From positions 124,001 through 188,000 of the forward strand of contig JAISJW010000022.1 in NCBI GenBank assembly GCA_031261175.1: a stretch of DNA of 64,000 bases, given 5' to 3'. A model generated the notes under the pieces. The model worked only from the letters and a program-made list of their open reading frames with translations, was not told the DNA's origin and ran no database searches. This document shows, piece after piece, positions 17,687-26,658 of the stretch. This DNA comes from Lactobacillales bacterium. GTDB lineage: Bacteria > Bacillota > Bacilli > Lactobacillales > Streptococcaceae. Made by a program: the position numbers and the translations under genes. How positions within the stretch are numbered: the stretch's first letter is position 1; every line of letters starts with the position of its first letter.

Positions 17687-18907
17687 TTAGCCTCTTTCTT
17701 CAAAGGTGAAATTTCCCTCGATTTCTTGCCCGACTTTTTTCATCACTTCGCGCGCAAAACTCTTAGCGTCCATCTTCGCTTTGATTATTTCTTTGATTTT
17801 TTTATCGTCATAAATATCGCTCGTCAATTTCCGCACATCAGTCGTGCGAACTTTATTGTCGTAGTATTCCTTGAATTCATCTTCACCGAGTGGCAGCCGA
17901 ATCAACTCGTCCTTGTGTCCACCGATGATTTCGATATGATTCAGACAAAACTTACTGAAGCCCAGACGTTCAATCTCGTTTTTCAGATAATTAAACGTGT
18001 GCTCGTGCATCTGTGAACTCAACAATTTTTTATCGACCTTTAAATCGATATTTAAAATGGCAATTTGCTCCTGCGGACTCAATCCCGCGTAAAGCTCGTT
18101 CATTTCGCTGACCACTAAATTCATAATGCTAGCAAAGCTTTCCGCCGTGCGCACATCAAGTTCCAAGCGGTGGTAGCCGACGACGTTGATTGCGATTGGA
18201 TAGGTGTCCAACTTGCCACCTTTGAGTTCGACGAACTGCACCGAATTTTCGAACATATGCCGCTCATTGTGCGGATTTGGCGTCCCCGGACAGAACGCGA
18301 ACGGCTCTTCCATGTAGAGGTGGCGGTAGCTGTAGCCACCCATCGCCCAGTAATCGTACTCGAAGCTCTTCATCACGTGATCAAGCGCGACCGGCAAGTT
18401 AACTGCCTCCTCCGGAGATTTTTTGTACATCAGGCCGATGTGATAATCCTCGTTACCTTTGACCGGATAATTGCCCACGCGGAATGGCTCGTCATCGTTC
18501 AGATATGAAAAACCACTGAACTTAACCAGCTCAGCATTTTTCGTGATAAATTCAAAAGTTTCGACATTTTTATCGTTAAAAATGAATAAATTTTCCGACC
18601 GTTTAATCCGCTCGTCGATATAGTTAAAATAACTAAATCCGTGAAAGTTAATTAAAATCTTTATATTATGTTCGCTCAACCGATCGATCGCTTCGTTAAA
18701 AGCCGTCGATGTCGCGTAACTCACGCACTTTTTGTGAAACGTTTCGCTCACGAGCAAAACGACATCCACGTCGTGTTCAATCGCCGCATCGACTAGGTTA
18801 TTCAACGTATCGATATTCGATTTGACCAAACGTTCGATATCGTCATGGCACTCAATTGCCCGGTATGCCGAGTCAAGCTGTAATTTTGTGGTATGAATAA
18901 ATTTCAT
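17687..18907 (-). CDS. yhaO: YhaO family SbcD-like protein lacking all phosphoesterase metal ligands
   Basis: The protein has 406 residues, matching YhaO in length and in its skeleton (FIHTTKLQLDSAY, then VDVVLLVSETFH, DYHIGLMYK, DYWAMGGYSY, FCPGTPNPH). The metal-binding residues of the family are replaced: the D-x-H of the first motif by K8 and Q10, the GD-x-x-D motif by S54-E55 and H58, GNHD by NFHG (residues 87-90), the H-G pair by Y161-K162, and G-H-x-H by G-G-Y-S (residues 190-193). It is thus predicted to bind YhaN but not to cut DNA. The reading frame is intact, so selection seems to keep it. Confidence 0.82.
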   Translation of the reverse strand: MKFIHTTKLQLDSAYRAIECHDDIERLVKSNIDTLNNLVDAAIEHDVDVVLLVSETFHKKCVSYATSTAFNEAIDRLSEHNIKILINFHGFSYFNYIDERIKRSENLFIFNDKNVETFEFITKNAELVKFSGFSYLNDDEPFRVGNYPVKGNEDYHIGLMYKKSPEEAVNLPVALDHVMKSFEYDYWAMGGYSYRHLYMEEPFAFCPGTPNPHNERHMFENSVQFVELKGGKLDTYPIAINVVGYHRLELDVRTAESFASIMNLVVSEMNELYAGLSPQEQIAILNIDLKVDKKLLSSQMHEHTFNYLKNEIERLGFSKFCLNHIEIIGGHKDELIRLPLGEDEFKEYYDNKVRTTDVRKLTSDIYDDKKIKEIIKAKMDAKSFAREVMKKVGQEIEGNFTFEERG

Positions 18908-18919
18908 AAAACCCGTCCT

Positions 18920-19477
18920 TTATAGACCGTCGCTGAAAACCTGTCTGTTTTTCGAGAAGTACTCGAACCCTGAGTAAAGCGTGGCAAGTAAGCACACGTA
19001 AAGCAAGATCGTGCCGACTAAGTTCACGCCGACTAATAAGAAAATCACGGCTAGCATTTGCGTAGTCGTTTTGACTTTTCCTGGCCAAGCAGCCGCTAGA
19101 ACTTCGCCCGTTTCAACGAGTAAGATGCGAAGTGCCGTTACGGCGATTTCGCGGCAGACGATTAACGCCGCCACCCACGCCGGACACAGACCTTGTTCAG
19201 TCAAGACGATCAAAGCGCTCATCACAAGCATTTTGTCAGCGACAGGGTCGGCGAACTTGCCGAAGTTGGTTACGAGATTGTCGCGACGCGCGATGTAGCC
19301 GTCGAGGAAGTCGGTGATGCTTGCCACCGCGAAGATGATCATCGCGATAATGTTCGCAAGGTAGACGATGCCCCAGCCGAAGTCGTAGCTCGGCAGGATG
19401 TTGACTAGGCCCGCGACGATTAGGAAGAAGGGAATCAGGATGATTCGCATGACAGTGATTTTATTTGGTAAGTTCAT
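18920..19477 (-). CDS. pgsA: CDP-diacylglycerol-glycerol-3-phosphate 3-phosphatidyltransferase
   Basis: The protein has 185 residues from the ATG at 19475-19477, which gives the family start MNLPNKITVMRI; a longer in-frame extension to 19546 overlaps rodZ and is unlikely. The CDP-alcohol transferase signature D-G-x2-A-R-x8-G-x3-D-x3-D is present as DGYIARRDNLVTNFGKFADP plus VAD. Several membrane helices are visible. It makes phosphatidylglycerol phosphate at the membrane. It follows rodZ, as in many Bacilli. Confidence 0.95.
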   Translation of the reverse strand: MNLPNKITVMRIILIPFFLIVAGLVNILPSYDFGWGIVYLANIIAMIIFAVASITDFLDGYIARRDNLVTNFGKFADPVADKMLVMSALIVLTEQGLCPAWVAALIVCREIAVTALRILLVETGEVLAAAWPGKVKTTTQMLAVIFLLVGVNLVGTILLYVCLLATLYSGFEYFSKNRQVFSDGL

Positions 19478-19496
19478 TTTTAGGACTCTTTTCTTT

Positions 19497-20576
19497 TTAT
19501 TGGGCAGGCGCCGGATCTTTAAGCAGGCTGATTTCGATCGTTGCATAAGTCGCGTTTTGCGTTTCCTGGATATCGAAGCCGTTCAGCAGACATTTAATCG
19601 TGCCTGGCGATTTGAAGCCGATGACGATTTTCGTCGCTCCATCAGGAAGGGCTAGCATGTAGTTTTCGTCAGCTGCCACACTGCGATTCATAATCGCTTG
19701 GCCGTAATTGATTTTTCCATCGCCATTATCAGCGTAAACCGATACAAAGCTAGCTTGACCGATTCCGCTTAAAGTCAGTTGATACGGAGCAGTTGCACCG
19801 TGGGCATCTAGGTAGATTGTGTTTCCGCTCTCAGTATTTTTTGTGACCGTAATTTCTTTCGATTGATCGTGCGATCCATCTGGAGCTGGTGCTTCAGCAG
19901 AATCTGGTGTCGAGTCCGGAGTCGCGCTATCCGCCGAGTCGGGGGTGCTATCTTTTTGCTCCGTATCTTCTGTGCTATCATACGGATCTTGATATGAGTA
20001 AATGCTCATGTTTTTCGCCGCATTAAAATCGTTCGGGAAGCTCTGGTTTTTCACCACCACGTAAAGTGACAGCACCAAAATTGCAAGCGCCGAGAAACTC
20101 ACGATGAATACGACTGGGATGTTGCGTTTCGGCTTAGCTTTTTCTTCGACAATGTCATCGTCACTGACTAAGTCGTCCTCGGGGAATAATTCATCTGCGA
20201 TGTCCCCGCCTTCTTTCACCGCCTCGCGATATTCTTCGCGGCTCAACGGTTCATCGCTTTTTTCGTCGTCTTCTTCCTCTTCGCTAGGGATCGCGGAATC
20301 GAGGTCGTTACTTGCCAAAGGAATTGTCACGGTTTTTCCAAGCGTGAAATTCTCAACCGCATCGACCGTTTCCTGTTCAGGCAAATCAACGGCAGCCGCG
20401 TACTTTTTCACAAGGTCGCGCAGGTAAAATGCCCCGCGGATTTCCTTCGCCCTGTCTTCCTCCAAAAGTTGGATGTGATCCTCAGAGATTGTGGCCACTT
20501 CGGCTAGTTGTTCAATGCTATATTCCTTTTTTTCGCGCGCCTCTTTTAGGATGGCACCGATACTTTTTTCAGACAT
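19497..20576 (-). CDS. rodZ: RodZ-like protein: XRE helix-turn-helix, one membrane helix, DUF4115 tail
   Basis: The protein has 359 residues. A helix-turn-helix of RodZ type covers residues 1-75 (IGAILKEAREKKEYSIEQLAE), then an acidic linker, a membrane helix near residues 153-175 (VVFIVSFSALAILVLSLYVV), a low-complexity linker repeating D-S-T-P-D-S-A, and a C-terminal DUF4115 beta domain. In the family it links MreB to the membrane and helps set cell shape. The serine-aspartate-proline linker is unusually rich in short repeats and may vary between strains. pgsA follows. Confidence 0.85.
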   Translation of the reverse strand: MSEKSIGAILKEAREKKEYSIEQLAEVATISEDHIQLLEEDRAKEIRGAFYLRDLVKKYAAAVDLPEQETVDAVENFTLGKTVTIPLASNDLDSAIPSEEEEDDEKSDEPLSREEYREAVKEGGDIADELFPEDDLVSDDDIVEEKAKPKRNIPVVFIVSFSALAILVLSLYVVVKNQSFPNDFNAAKNMSIYSYQDPYDSTEDTEQKDSTPDSADSATPDSTPDSAEAPAPDGSHDQSKEITVTKNTESGNTIYLDAHGATAPYQLTLSGIGQASFVSVYADNGDGKINYGQAIMNRSVAADENYMLALPDGATKIVIGFKSPGTIKCLLNGFDIQETQNATYATIEISLLKDPAPAQ

Positions 20577-20672
20577 ATTCGATTCCTCTGGTCAATTTAA
20601 TTTAATACTCTAAATTATACCACTTTGAACGTTTTTTTTCTATATGATATCGCAAATTCGGGCAAGTAAAAA

Positions 20673-20750
20673 GCCTTACTGTTTTTTAACGCGTTTTTTA
20701 GGACTTTCGACACTCGAAACTCCTAAAAAACGCGTTAAAAAACAGTAGGC
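20673..20750. terminator. Long hairpin terminator of map (hairpin family)
   Basis: The arms of about 32 nt around GTTTTTTAACGCGTTTTTTA pair with the complement at 20718-20750, with a short loop near GACACTCG. On the minus strand the stem is followed by GGCTTTTTACTT. The stem resembles that at 28078-28148 with paired compensatory changes. Confidence 0.8.
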
Positions 20751-20754
20751 AATT

Positions 20755-21522
20755 TTATTCTTTTGATTGTTTAGTTGTAATGATTGGTTCGCCATCCGTA
20801 ATGACCAAACTGTGCTCAAATTGGCAACAAATCGAGCCATCATAGGTGCGCGCCGTGAAATTATTGTCATCAATCATCACATAACGCTTACCTAAATTAA
20901 TCATCGGCTCAATCGTAATCGTCATCCCTTTTTTCAGACGTTTACCCTTACCTTTTTGACCGTAATGCGGAATCATCGGATCTTCATGGATCGTTGGCCC
21001 GATGCCGTGTCCAACAAATTCTTCAACAACGCTGAAACCAGCTTCTTCAACATAAGTTTGAATTGCGTGCCCGATATCCCCGATGCGATTTCCATCGCGA
21101 GCTTGCTCAATCCCTAAATACAAGGCTTTAAGCGTAACTTCGCGCAAACGGGCAACTTCCGGATCCAACTCGCCGACCCCGTAAGCCCAACAAGAATCTG
21201 AGATTCCACCCTTGTAGTCAACGCAGAAATCAACTTTAATCAAATCACCATTTACAAGTTTGTAATCGCGAGGCAGTCCGTGACAAATCTCATCGTTCAG
21301 CGATGTGCAAGTCGCATACGGATAGACCATGACTTCAACGTCAAAGCCTATTTGCGCCGCAACGCCTCCTGCCGCTTCGATTTTATCTTTAACGAATTTT
21401 TCAATCTCCATCAAGTTCGTTCCGACCTTAATAAAGTCGGCCAGTTGCTCGTGGATACTTGCCAAAATCGCTCCTGATTCTTTCATCACTTCGATTTCGC
21501 GCTCTGATTTAATTGTGATCAT
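20755..21522 (-). CDS. map: Methionine aminopeptidase type I
   Basis: The protein has 255 residues from the ATG at 21520-21522, chosen because AAGGGGGAT precedes it and because homologues start MITIKSEREIEVMK; a longer frame runs back into folC. Metal ligands are seen in LIKVDFCVDYKGGISD (two aspartates), GHGIGPTIHEDP (histidine), ITIEPMINLG (glutamate) and FEHSLVIT. It removes the initiator methionine from nascent proteins. The start overlaps folC by 14 nt, indicating coupled translation. Confidence 0.95.
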   Translation of the reverse strand: MITIKSEREIEVMKESGAILASIHEQLADFIKVGTNLMEIEKFVKDKIEAAGGVAAQIGFDVEVMVYPYATCTSLNDEICHGLPRDYKLVNGDLIKVDFCVDYKGGISDSCWAYGVGELDPEVARLREVTLKALYLGIEQARDGNRIGDIGHAIQTYVEEAGFSVVEEFVGHGIGPTIHEDPMIPHYGQKGKGKRLKKGMTITIEPMINLGKRYVMIDDNNFTARTYDGSICCQFEHSLVITDGEPIITTKQSKE

Positions 21523-22663
21523 CGAGGATCCCCCTTCTAATTTCGGAAATAAAATACAGCGAGCCGGTGAACAGATTAAGCTCGGCATCAAGCGCGATCG
21601 CGCGCCAGTTCTCAACATAAGGCAAGTCGCTCGCGTAGTCGCTCACAGCCTTGACATAGTCGAAAGTCGTCAAAATAATTTTTGCATTTTTAACGGTTTT
21701 CAGCATTTCAATCATCCGCGTTGTGTCTTTTGTATTAATCGCCGCAAAAATAATTTTTTTATCAATATCGGCGTAATTCGTGTTCAAATTTTCGACAAGC
21801 CGCGTCATCGCGTGCTCATTGTGCGCACCATCCAAAATCAAATTCGGGGCAATTCGCTCGAAACGCCCTGGCCATTTCGTGATTTCGAGAGCCTTAGGCT
21901 CGACCTCGAACCCAAGTTCTTTAACGGCCGCAATCGCAACCGCGGCGTTTTCTTTTTGATGCGCGCCGTCCAAGCCGAGCGCAAAATTTTCCACTGGTTT
22001 ATCGGCTAAAATTAATTTCGAATTTTTTTTTTGCGCTACTTTAGAGATGACGTTAAGCGCCTTAGTACCTACGTTTCCAACCACTACCGGAACACCTGAC
22101 TTGATAATTCCAGCTTTTTGGAACGCGATTTCTTCGATCGTTTCGCCTAAAATATCTGTATGATCTAATCCAATCGTCGTGATAACGCTCAACACCGGAG
22201 TTAGAATGTTCGTCGAATCAAGCAAACCGCCTAAGCCGACTTCGATTATCGCATAATCAACGTTTTCTGATTTAAAATAATCAAACGCCATTATCGTTAT
22301 AATCTCAAATTCAGTCAGATTTTTATACTCGTCTTGAAGATCTAAATCTTCGATCAAAGGGCGATATTTAAGCACTAATTCCGTTAAATCTTCATCCGAA
22401 ATCGGCTCGCCATTAATCGAAATTCGCTCATTAAATAATTCAATAAATGGCGACGTAAAAGTCCCCACTTTGAAACCGCGAGCTTCGAGTAAATTGCGCA
22501 TAAACGCAACTGTCGAGCCTTTTCCGTTCGTACCTGCGACGTGAATGATTTTTAAATCCCGTTGCGGATTTCCGACTAGTTCAGCCAGTTTTTCAACTCG
22601 TTCCAACCCTGGACGGATGCCCAAAGGCAAGCGCGAGTTGACCCAATTAATTGCCTCGTTCAT
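21509..22663 (-). CDS. folC: Folylpolyglutamate synthase / dihydrofolate synthase
   Basis: The protein has 384 residues from the ATG at 22661-22663, preferred over the ATG four codons upstream because GAAGG lies 5 nt before it and homologues start here. The Mur-ligase P-loop is HVAGTNGKGSTVAFM, followed by TSPFIELFNERISING and, in the C-terminal part, LILDGAHNEHAM. It adds glutamates to folates in the cytoplasm. The start overlaps the glycosyltransferase stop, so the two genes are coupled. Confidence 0.94.
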   Translation of the reverse strand: MNEAINWVNSRLPLGIRPGLERVEKLAELVGNPQRDLKIIHVAGTNGKGSTVAFMRNLLEARGFKVGTFTSPFIELFNERISINGEPISDEDLTELVLKYRPLIEDLDLQDEYKNLTEFEIITIMAFDYFKSENVDYAIIEVGLGGLLDSTNILTPVLSVITTIGLDHTDILGETIEEIAFQKAGIIKSGVPVVVGNVGTKALNVISKVAQKKNSKLILADKPVENFALGLDGAHQKENAAVAIAAVKELGFEVEPKALEITKWPGRFERIAPNLILDGAHNEHAMTRLVENLNTNYADIDKKIIFAAINTKDTTRMIEMLKTVKNAKIILTTFDYVKAVSDYASDLPYVENWRAIALDAELNLFTGSLYFISEIRRGILDDHN

Positions 22664-23612
22664 TGATGCCTTCATCTTTCAAACGCGCGATGTAAATCGG
22701 ACGTTTTTTCGTTTCCAAGAATATTTTTCCGATGTACTCACCAAGCACGCCAATCGCGATCAGCTGAATCCCGCCAAGCAGCAAGATTAGACAAACAATC
22801 GTCGTGAACCCTTTCGAGTCAACATAGCCGAAAATCGCGCGGAATGCATAGATTACAATCATAATCGCAGCTCCGAAACTGAATAAAAAACCAGCAATCG
22901 TCGCAAGTTTCAAAGGAGTATCGCTAAAATTCACAACCCCTTCGATTGAATATTTAAAGAGACTTCCGAAATTCCACTTAGTCTCGCCTGCCACGCGCTC
23001 AACGTTTTTATACGGTAAATACTTCGTGCGGAAACCAACCCAGCTAAACAACCCCTTCGAGAAACGGTTATATTCGCTCAAATCCAAAATCGCATCCGTC
23101 ATTTGACGCGTCATCAAGCGGAAATCGCGCGCTCCGTTGACGATATTTGTCTTCGAAATCTTATTATTAATCGTGTAAAATAAATCCGACAGGAACGACT
23201 TGATCTTCGGTTCGCCATCGCGATCCGCGCGACGAGTCCCCACACAGTCGAACTCGCCCGACTCAAGATAAGTCACCATCTCTAAAAGCATCTCAGGTGG
23301 ATCTTGTAAATCGGCATCCATTACCGTCACAAAATCCCCACTTGCATGTTTCAAACCGGCATACAAGCCTGCTTCTTTCCCGAAATTACGGGCGAAAATA
23401 ATATAGTGACAATGCGGATTAACCTCGTTCAACACCTGAATCTTCGCCGCCGTCGAATCCTTAGACCCATCATCCACAAAGATATATTCAAATTCATAAG
23501 TTTCGCCGTTCAAACGGTTCAAATCCGGCAAAACACGTTCGCACGCTTGATAGAACGCCTCGACAGTTTCTTCCTCGTTATAACAAGGCACAACAATTGA
23601 AATTTTTTTCAT
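22647..23612 (-). CDS. Family 2 glycosyltransferase, polyprenyl-phosphate hexose synthase type (GtrB/YkcC-like)
   Basis: The protein has 321 residues. The GT-A domain holds VVPCYNEEETV near the start, FVDDGSKDST (near residues 49-58) and the DxD motif in VMDADLQDPPE (near residues 97-107). Two C-terminal membrane helices follow (LATIAGFLFSFGAAIMIVIYA and TIVCLILLLGGIQLIAIGVL). Such enzymes load a sugar onto undecaprenyl phosphate at the inner leaflet for modifying wall polymers; candidates for a later transferase are GT-C-like membrane proteins such as the YfhO homologue at 28648. The exact sugar cannot be told. Confidence 0.85.
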   Translation of the reverse strand: MKKISIVVPCYNEEETVEAFYQACERVLPDLNRLNGETYEFEYIFVDDGSKDSTAAKIQVLNEVNPHCHYIIFARNFGKEAGLYAGLKHASGDFVTVMDADLQDPPEMLLEMVTYLESGEFDCVGTRRADRDGEPKIKSFLSDLFYTINNKISKTNIVNGARDFRLMTRQMTDAILDLSEYNRFSKGLFSWVGFRTKYLPYKNVERVAGETKWNFGSLFKYSIEGVVNFSDTPLKLATIAGFLFSFGAAIMIVIYAFRAIFGYVDSKGFTTIVCLILLLGGIQLIAIGVLGEYIGKIFLETKKRPIYIARLKDEGINERGN

Positions 23613-23629
23613 ATTTTTTTCTCCTAACC

Positions 23630-24874
23630 CTAAGGATTTCCGTGGTCAGTCTGACCCATTTTTCTAATCATAAAGCCCGGCTCAACCTTCTGCGCGACCG
23701 GCATCCACAGCTCCATCATCGGGTGCGGACAGTAATCGAGCTCCTCGCCGTCTTTGTCCTTCATATCCTGGGCAAGTTGCGTAAAGTGCACAAACCCCGG
23801 CCCGTAAAATTCAATCGTGTCGCCTGCGCTAAAGTTATTGCGCTGTCTAATATGGGCAATTCCCTTCGCCTCATCGTAGGCAAGTACCTCGCCAATAAAG
23901 CTATATTCTGGGCGTTTGCGGCGTTCGCCGAACAACTGCTCTTCAACGGCTGGATCGTGTAAATAAAATCCCGTCGACATTTCGCGTTGCGCAACTTTCC
24001 ACAATTCGTCAATCCATTCCTGTTTGCAAACCCAGTTCTCTGGGTCTTCCATAAACGAATCAACCGCTTTTTTATAAACATTAGTCACCGTCGAAACGTA
24101 GTGAATCGACTTCATGCGACCTTCAATTTTCAGTGAATCCATCCCCAGTTTAATGAATTGATCGACGTATTTAATCATACACATATCGACCGCGCTCATT
24201 GAAAATTGTTCGTTAACGTCGCCTTTTTCGTTCAACAATTCACCGTCGCCATAGATATCATAGCGCCAACGACATGACTGCGAACAACCACCACGGTTGG
24301 CATCGCGCAAACTCATGTGATTACTCAACACGCAGCGTCCGCTATACGAAATACACATCGCACCATGAATAAAGACTTCGATTTCCAAATCCGTTTTCGC
24401 GCGAATTTTCGCGATTTCATCAAAGCTGACTTCGCGTCCTAGAACCGCCCTTGTCAAACCGTGGCGTTTCCAAAAATTCAAAGTTTCGCCGTTAATTGCA
24501 CTCGCCTGCGTCGACAAATGCACCTCAGTTGCAGTTCCGCGCAACGTATTCAAAGCGATTTCGATCAAGGCCGGGTCGCTGATGATTGTGCCATCAACCC
24601 CGATTTCAGCTAACTTCGCAAAAAATTCACTTGCCCCGTCCAACGCGCCTTCGTGCGTCACCATATTCGCAGCGACGTAGACTTTGGCGCCTCGTGCATG
24701 GGCGAATTCGACACCTTCGGCGATTTCTTCGTAGCTGAAATTACCAGCACGTGTGCGTAATCCGAAGACTTCGCCGCCAATGTAGACCGCATCTGCTCCG
24801 TATTGAATTGCGATTTTTAATTTTTCCAAAGTCCCCGCCGGCGCAAGCACCTCGGGCCTTTTGTAAGTCGTCAT
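23630..24874 (-). CDS. Peptidase U32 family protein, tRNA U34 hydroxylation type (YrrO/TrhP-like)
   Basis: The protein has 414 residues. The U32 signature is clear: EVFIHGAMCISYSGRC, then NRGGCSQSCRW, near residues 155-190. The C-terminal domain (residues 330-414) is the family extension with cysteine-containing LDYCPHPMMELWMP. In B. subtilis and E. coli, members of this family act with prephenate to make 5-hydroxyuridine at tRNA position 34. The gene for a second, shorter U32 protein overlaps its start by 4 nt, the usual YrrN-YrrO pair. Confidence 0.9.
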   Translation of the reverse strand: MTTYKRPEVLAPAGTLEKLKIAIQYGADAVYIGGEVFGLRTRAGNFSYEEIAEGVEFAHARGAKVYVAANMVTHEGALDGASEFFAKLAEIGVDGTIISDPALIEIALNTLRGTATEVHLSTQASAINGETLNFWKRHGLTRAVLGREVSFDEIAKIRAKTDLEIEVFIHGAMCISYSGRCVLSNHMSLRDANRGGCSQSCRWRYDIYGDGELLNEKGDVNEQFSMSAVDMCMIKYVDQFIKLGMDSLKIEGRMKSIHYVSTVTNVYKKAVDSFMEDPENWVCKQEWIDELWKVAQREMSTGFYLHDPAVEEQLFGERRKRPEYSFIGEVLAYDEAKGIAHIRQRNNFSAGDTIEFYGPGFVHFTQLAQDMKDKDGEELDYCPHPMMELWMPVAQKVEPGFMIRKMGQTDHGNP

Positions 24875-25836
24875 TTTATTGTTTCCTCATCTAATTCATA
24901 AAACACCGTGCTATAAGTGCGTCCTTCTGGGAAATTGGCGCGAATATTCGCGTCAATTTCAGCCAAATCAACTTGGGTTAATTCGGCGATTTCGTCCCAC
25001 GCTTCCTTGAACTCACCTGCTATTTTAACAAATTTTTCACCATCTTTAAAGAACAACGAATTAAGCCTAATCCACATCTTGCGATGACATTCTGGCCACG
25101 GTTTCGTGCGCTCATAAATTTCGTTTTCATTAGCCGCTCCCATAGCGTAAAGTTCGCCTAATTTAGGCATTAAATCTAAATCATTCGTATTAAACGTATG
25201 TGTTCCTTGCGCATCCTCATAAATCGTGTAATGCGTTTTTTCGTCCGCCGGATCAACGATAAATAATTCATCATAATTATTTTCAAGGTTTTTATAATCA
25301 AAATAATTGCGAATTAATTTGCGACGTGAATGTTGAATATTAACCGCTCCAAAAGCATTAATAATAACCGGAACCTGAGTGTGCGCAACCAAAGCCGCCA
25401 TTTCATTTTTCGGGATTTCATTACTGATCAACGCGGCATAAGCCCCGTCTTGCGCGAAGAAATTAATTTGATCACTGTTAGTCACCAAAGGCGTCGGCGC
25501 ATAGATATACGGAATTTCAATTTCCATTTCTCGTAACATCTCGATAACTCCAACATCGCCGACCAGTAAATAATCAGCATGAATTTCCACCAAGAATTTT
25601 AAATATTCTGGTAGATTTTCCATCCGCTCCGGCGTCATCAAAATATCGATCACTGCGCAAATCTCAGCAGCCCCGCGATGTGCTAAATCCGCTATCTCTC
25701 TCTGCTCATCACGCGTATATGAAAAAGGAAGGTTCCACGCAAATGGCGCTTCCCCAATCTCAATCACATCTATTCCGCGCTCAATCAAATCCTTCGCGCT
25801 CGCAAAATCCGGCGCATTCGTTAGTACTATCGCCAT
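24871..25836 (-). CDS. Peptidase U32 family protein, short partner (YrrN-like)
   Basis: The protein has 321 residues and a TIM-barrel-like U32 N-terminal region (MAIVLTNAPDFASAKDLIERGIDVIEIG) with HADYLLVGDVGVIEM and IYAPTPLVTNSDQINFF, but without the cysteine-rich signature of its partner. Pairs of a short and a long U32 gene are standard in Bacillota and probably form one complex for tRNA wobble-uridine hydroxylation. The stop overlaps the start of the long partner by 4 nt (ATGA), and its own start overlaps rpiA. Confidence 0.85.
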   Translation of the reverse strand: MAIVLTNAPDFASAKDLIERGIDVIEIGEAPFAWNLPFSYTRDEQREIADLAHRGAAEICAVIDILMTPERMENLPEYLKFLVEIHADYLLVGDVGVIEMLREMEIEIPYIYAPTPLVTNSDQINFFAQDGAYAALISNEIPKNEMAALVAHTQVPVIINAFGAVNIQHSRRKLIRNYFDYKNLENNYDELFIVDPADEKTHYTIYEDAQGTHTFNTNDLDLMPKLGELYAMGAANENEIYERTKPWPECHRKMWIRLNSLFFKDGEKFVKIAGEFKEAWDEIAELTQVDLAEIDANIRANFPEGRTYSTVFYELDEETIK

Positions 25837-26510
25837 ATTTTCGCACCTTCTTCAGTCCCGACAATCACTACATCCGTCGTCCCCAGAAACAACCCGTGCT
25901 CGACCACGCCGACCATCTCTTTAAGTTCTTTGGCAAGTGCCGGCGGATTTTCAATCACGCCCAAATGTAGATCGATAATATAGCCACCATTATCGGTCGT
26001 TAATTTTTCGTTATCATTATTCAGTCTAAACGTCGGATTATAACCACGCTCAGCCAATTTTTCAAAAACTTTTACACTGCCGTATTTCACGACTTCGACT
26101 GGCAAAGGAAATTTTCCAAACTCAGCTTCCTCGGCGCATTTATCCTCGCCGACTACCCAAATATTTTTATGCGAATTAATTGCCACGATTTTTTCGAACA
26201 ACAACGCAGCGCCACCACCCTTGATGCCGTAGTAGGTATCATTGTGCGAACAAACCTCGTCACTCCCATCGATCGTTACGTCAATGTGGTCAACCTCGTC
26301 GACCGTTTTCAACTCGATGCCGAGCCCACTTGCCTTCACGCGGGTATCTTCACTCGTCGGAACCCCGATGATTTTCAAACCTTCTTCGCGCACGCGCCGG
26401 GCTAATTCGACCGTCGTGAAATGGACCGTGCTGCCCGTTCCGAGTCCGACGATCATTCCGTCCTCGACATAGCTTGCAGCTTTGATTCCAGCAACTTCTT
26501 TTAAATTCAT
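25827..26510 (-). CDS. rpiA: Ribose-5-phosphate isomerase A
   Basis: The protein has 227 residues, the normal size. The motifs are VGLGTGSTVHFT (near residues 22-33), DVTIDGSDEVC (near residues 77-87), and KGGGAALLFEKIVA (near residues 96-109), which include the catalytic aspartates and lysine. It interconverts ribose 5-phosphate and ribulose 5-phosphate in the pentose phosphate pathway. It is the first gene of a tightly packed minus-strand run with the U32 genes. Confidence 0.96.
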   Translation of the reverse strand: MNLKEVAGIKAASYVEDGMIVGLGTGSTVHFTTVELARRVREEGLKIIGVPTSEDTRVKASGLGIELKTVDEVDHIDVTIDGSDEVCSHNDTYYGIKGGGAALLFEKIVAINSHKNIWVVGEDKCAEEAEFGKFPLPVEVVKYGSVKVFEKLAERGYNPTFRLNNDNEKLTTDNGGYIIDLHLGVIENPPALAKELKEMVGVVEHGLFLGTTDVVIVGTEEGAKIWR

Positions 26511-26599
26511 TTTGGCTACCTCGCATTAAATTTCAATACCTTAATTTTACCATATTTTGCCCATTTTTTATAGTGCGAGAATTTTTTATTGTTTTTCAG

Positions 26600-26627
26600 T
26601 TACAAATTTTAATAAATGAGTTAAAAT
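26600..26627 (+). promoter_or_regulatory. Promoter of the NADH-oxidase-like gene
   Basis: TTACAA (26600-26605) and TAAAAT (26622-26627) are separated by 16 nt, about 30 nt upstream of the ATG at 26659. This is a divergent intergenic region facing rpiA. Confidence 0.45.
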
Positions 26628-26658
26628 GAACATATATGCTTTGAAAGGAAGACCGTTT

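Noticed and set aside
17687..18907. yhaO as a pseudogene
   Set aside because: The frame is full length with good codon use and a coupled start for yhaN, so it is kept as an intact gene with changed active-site residues.
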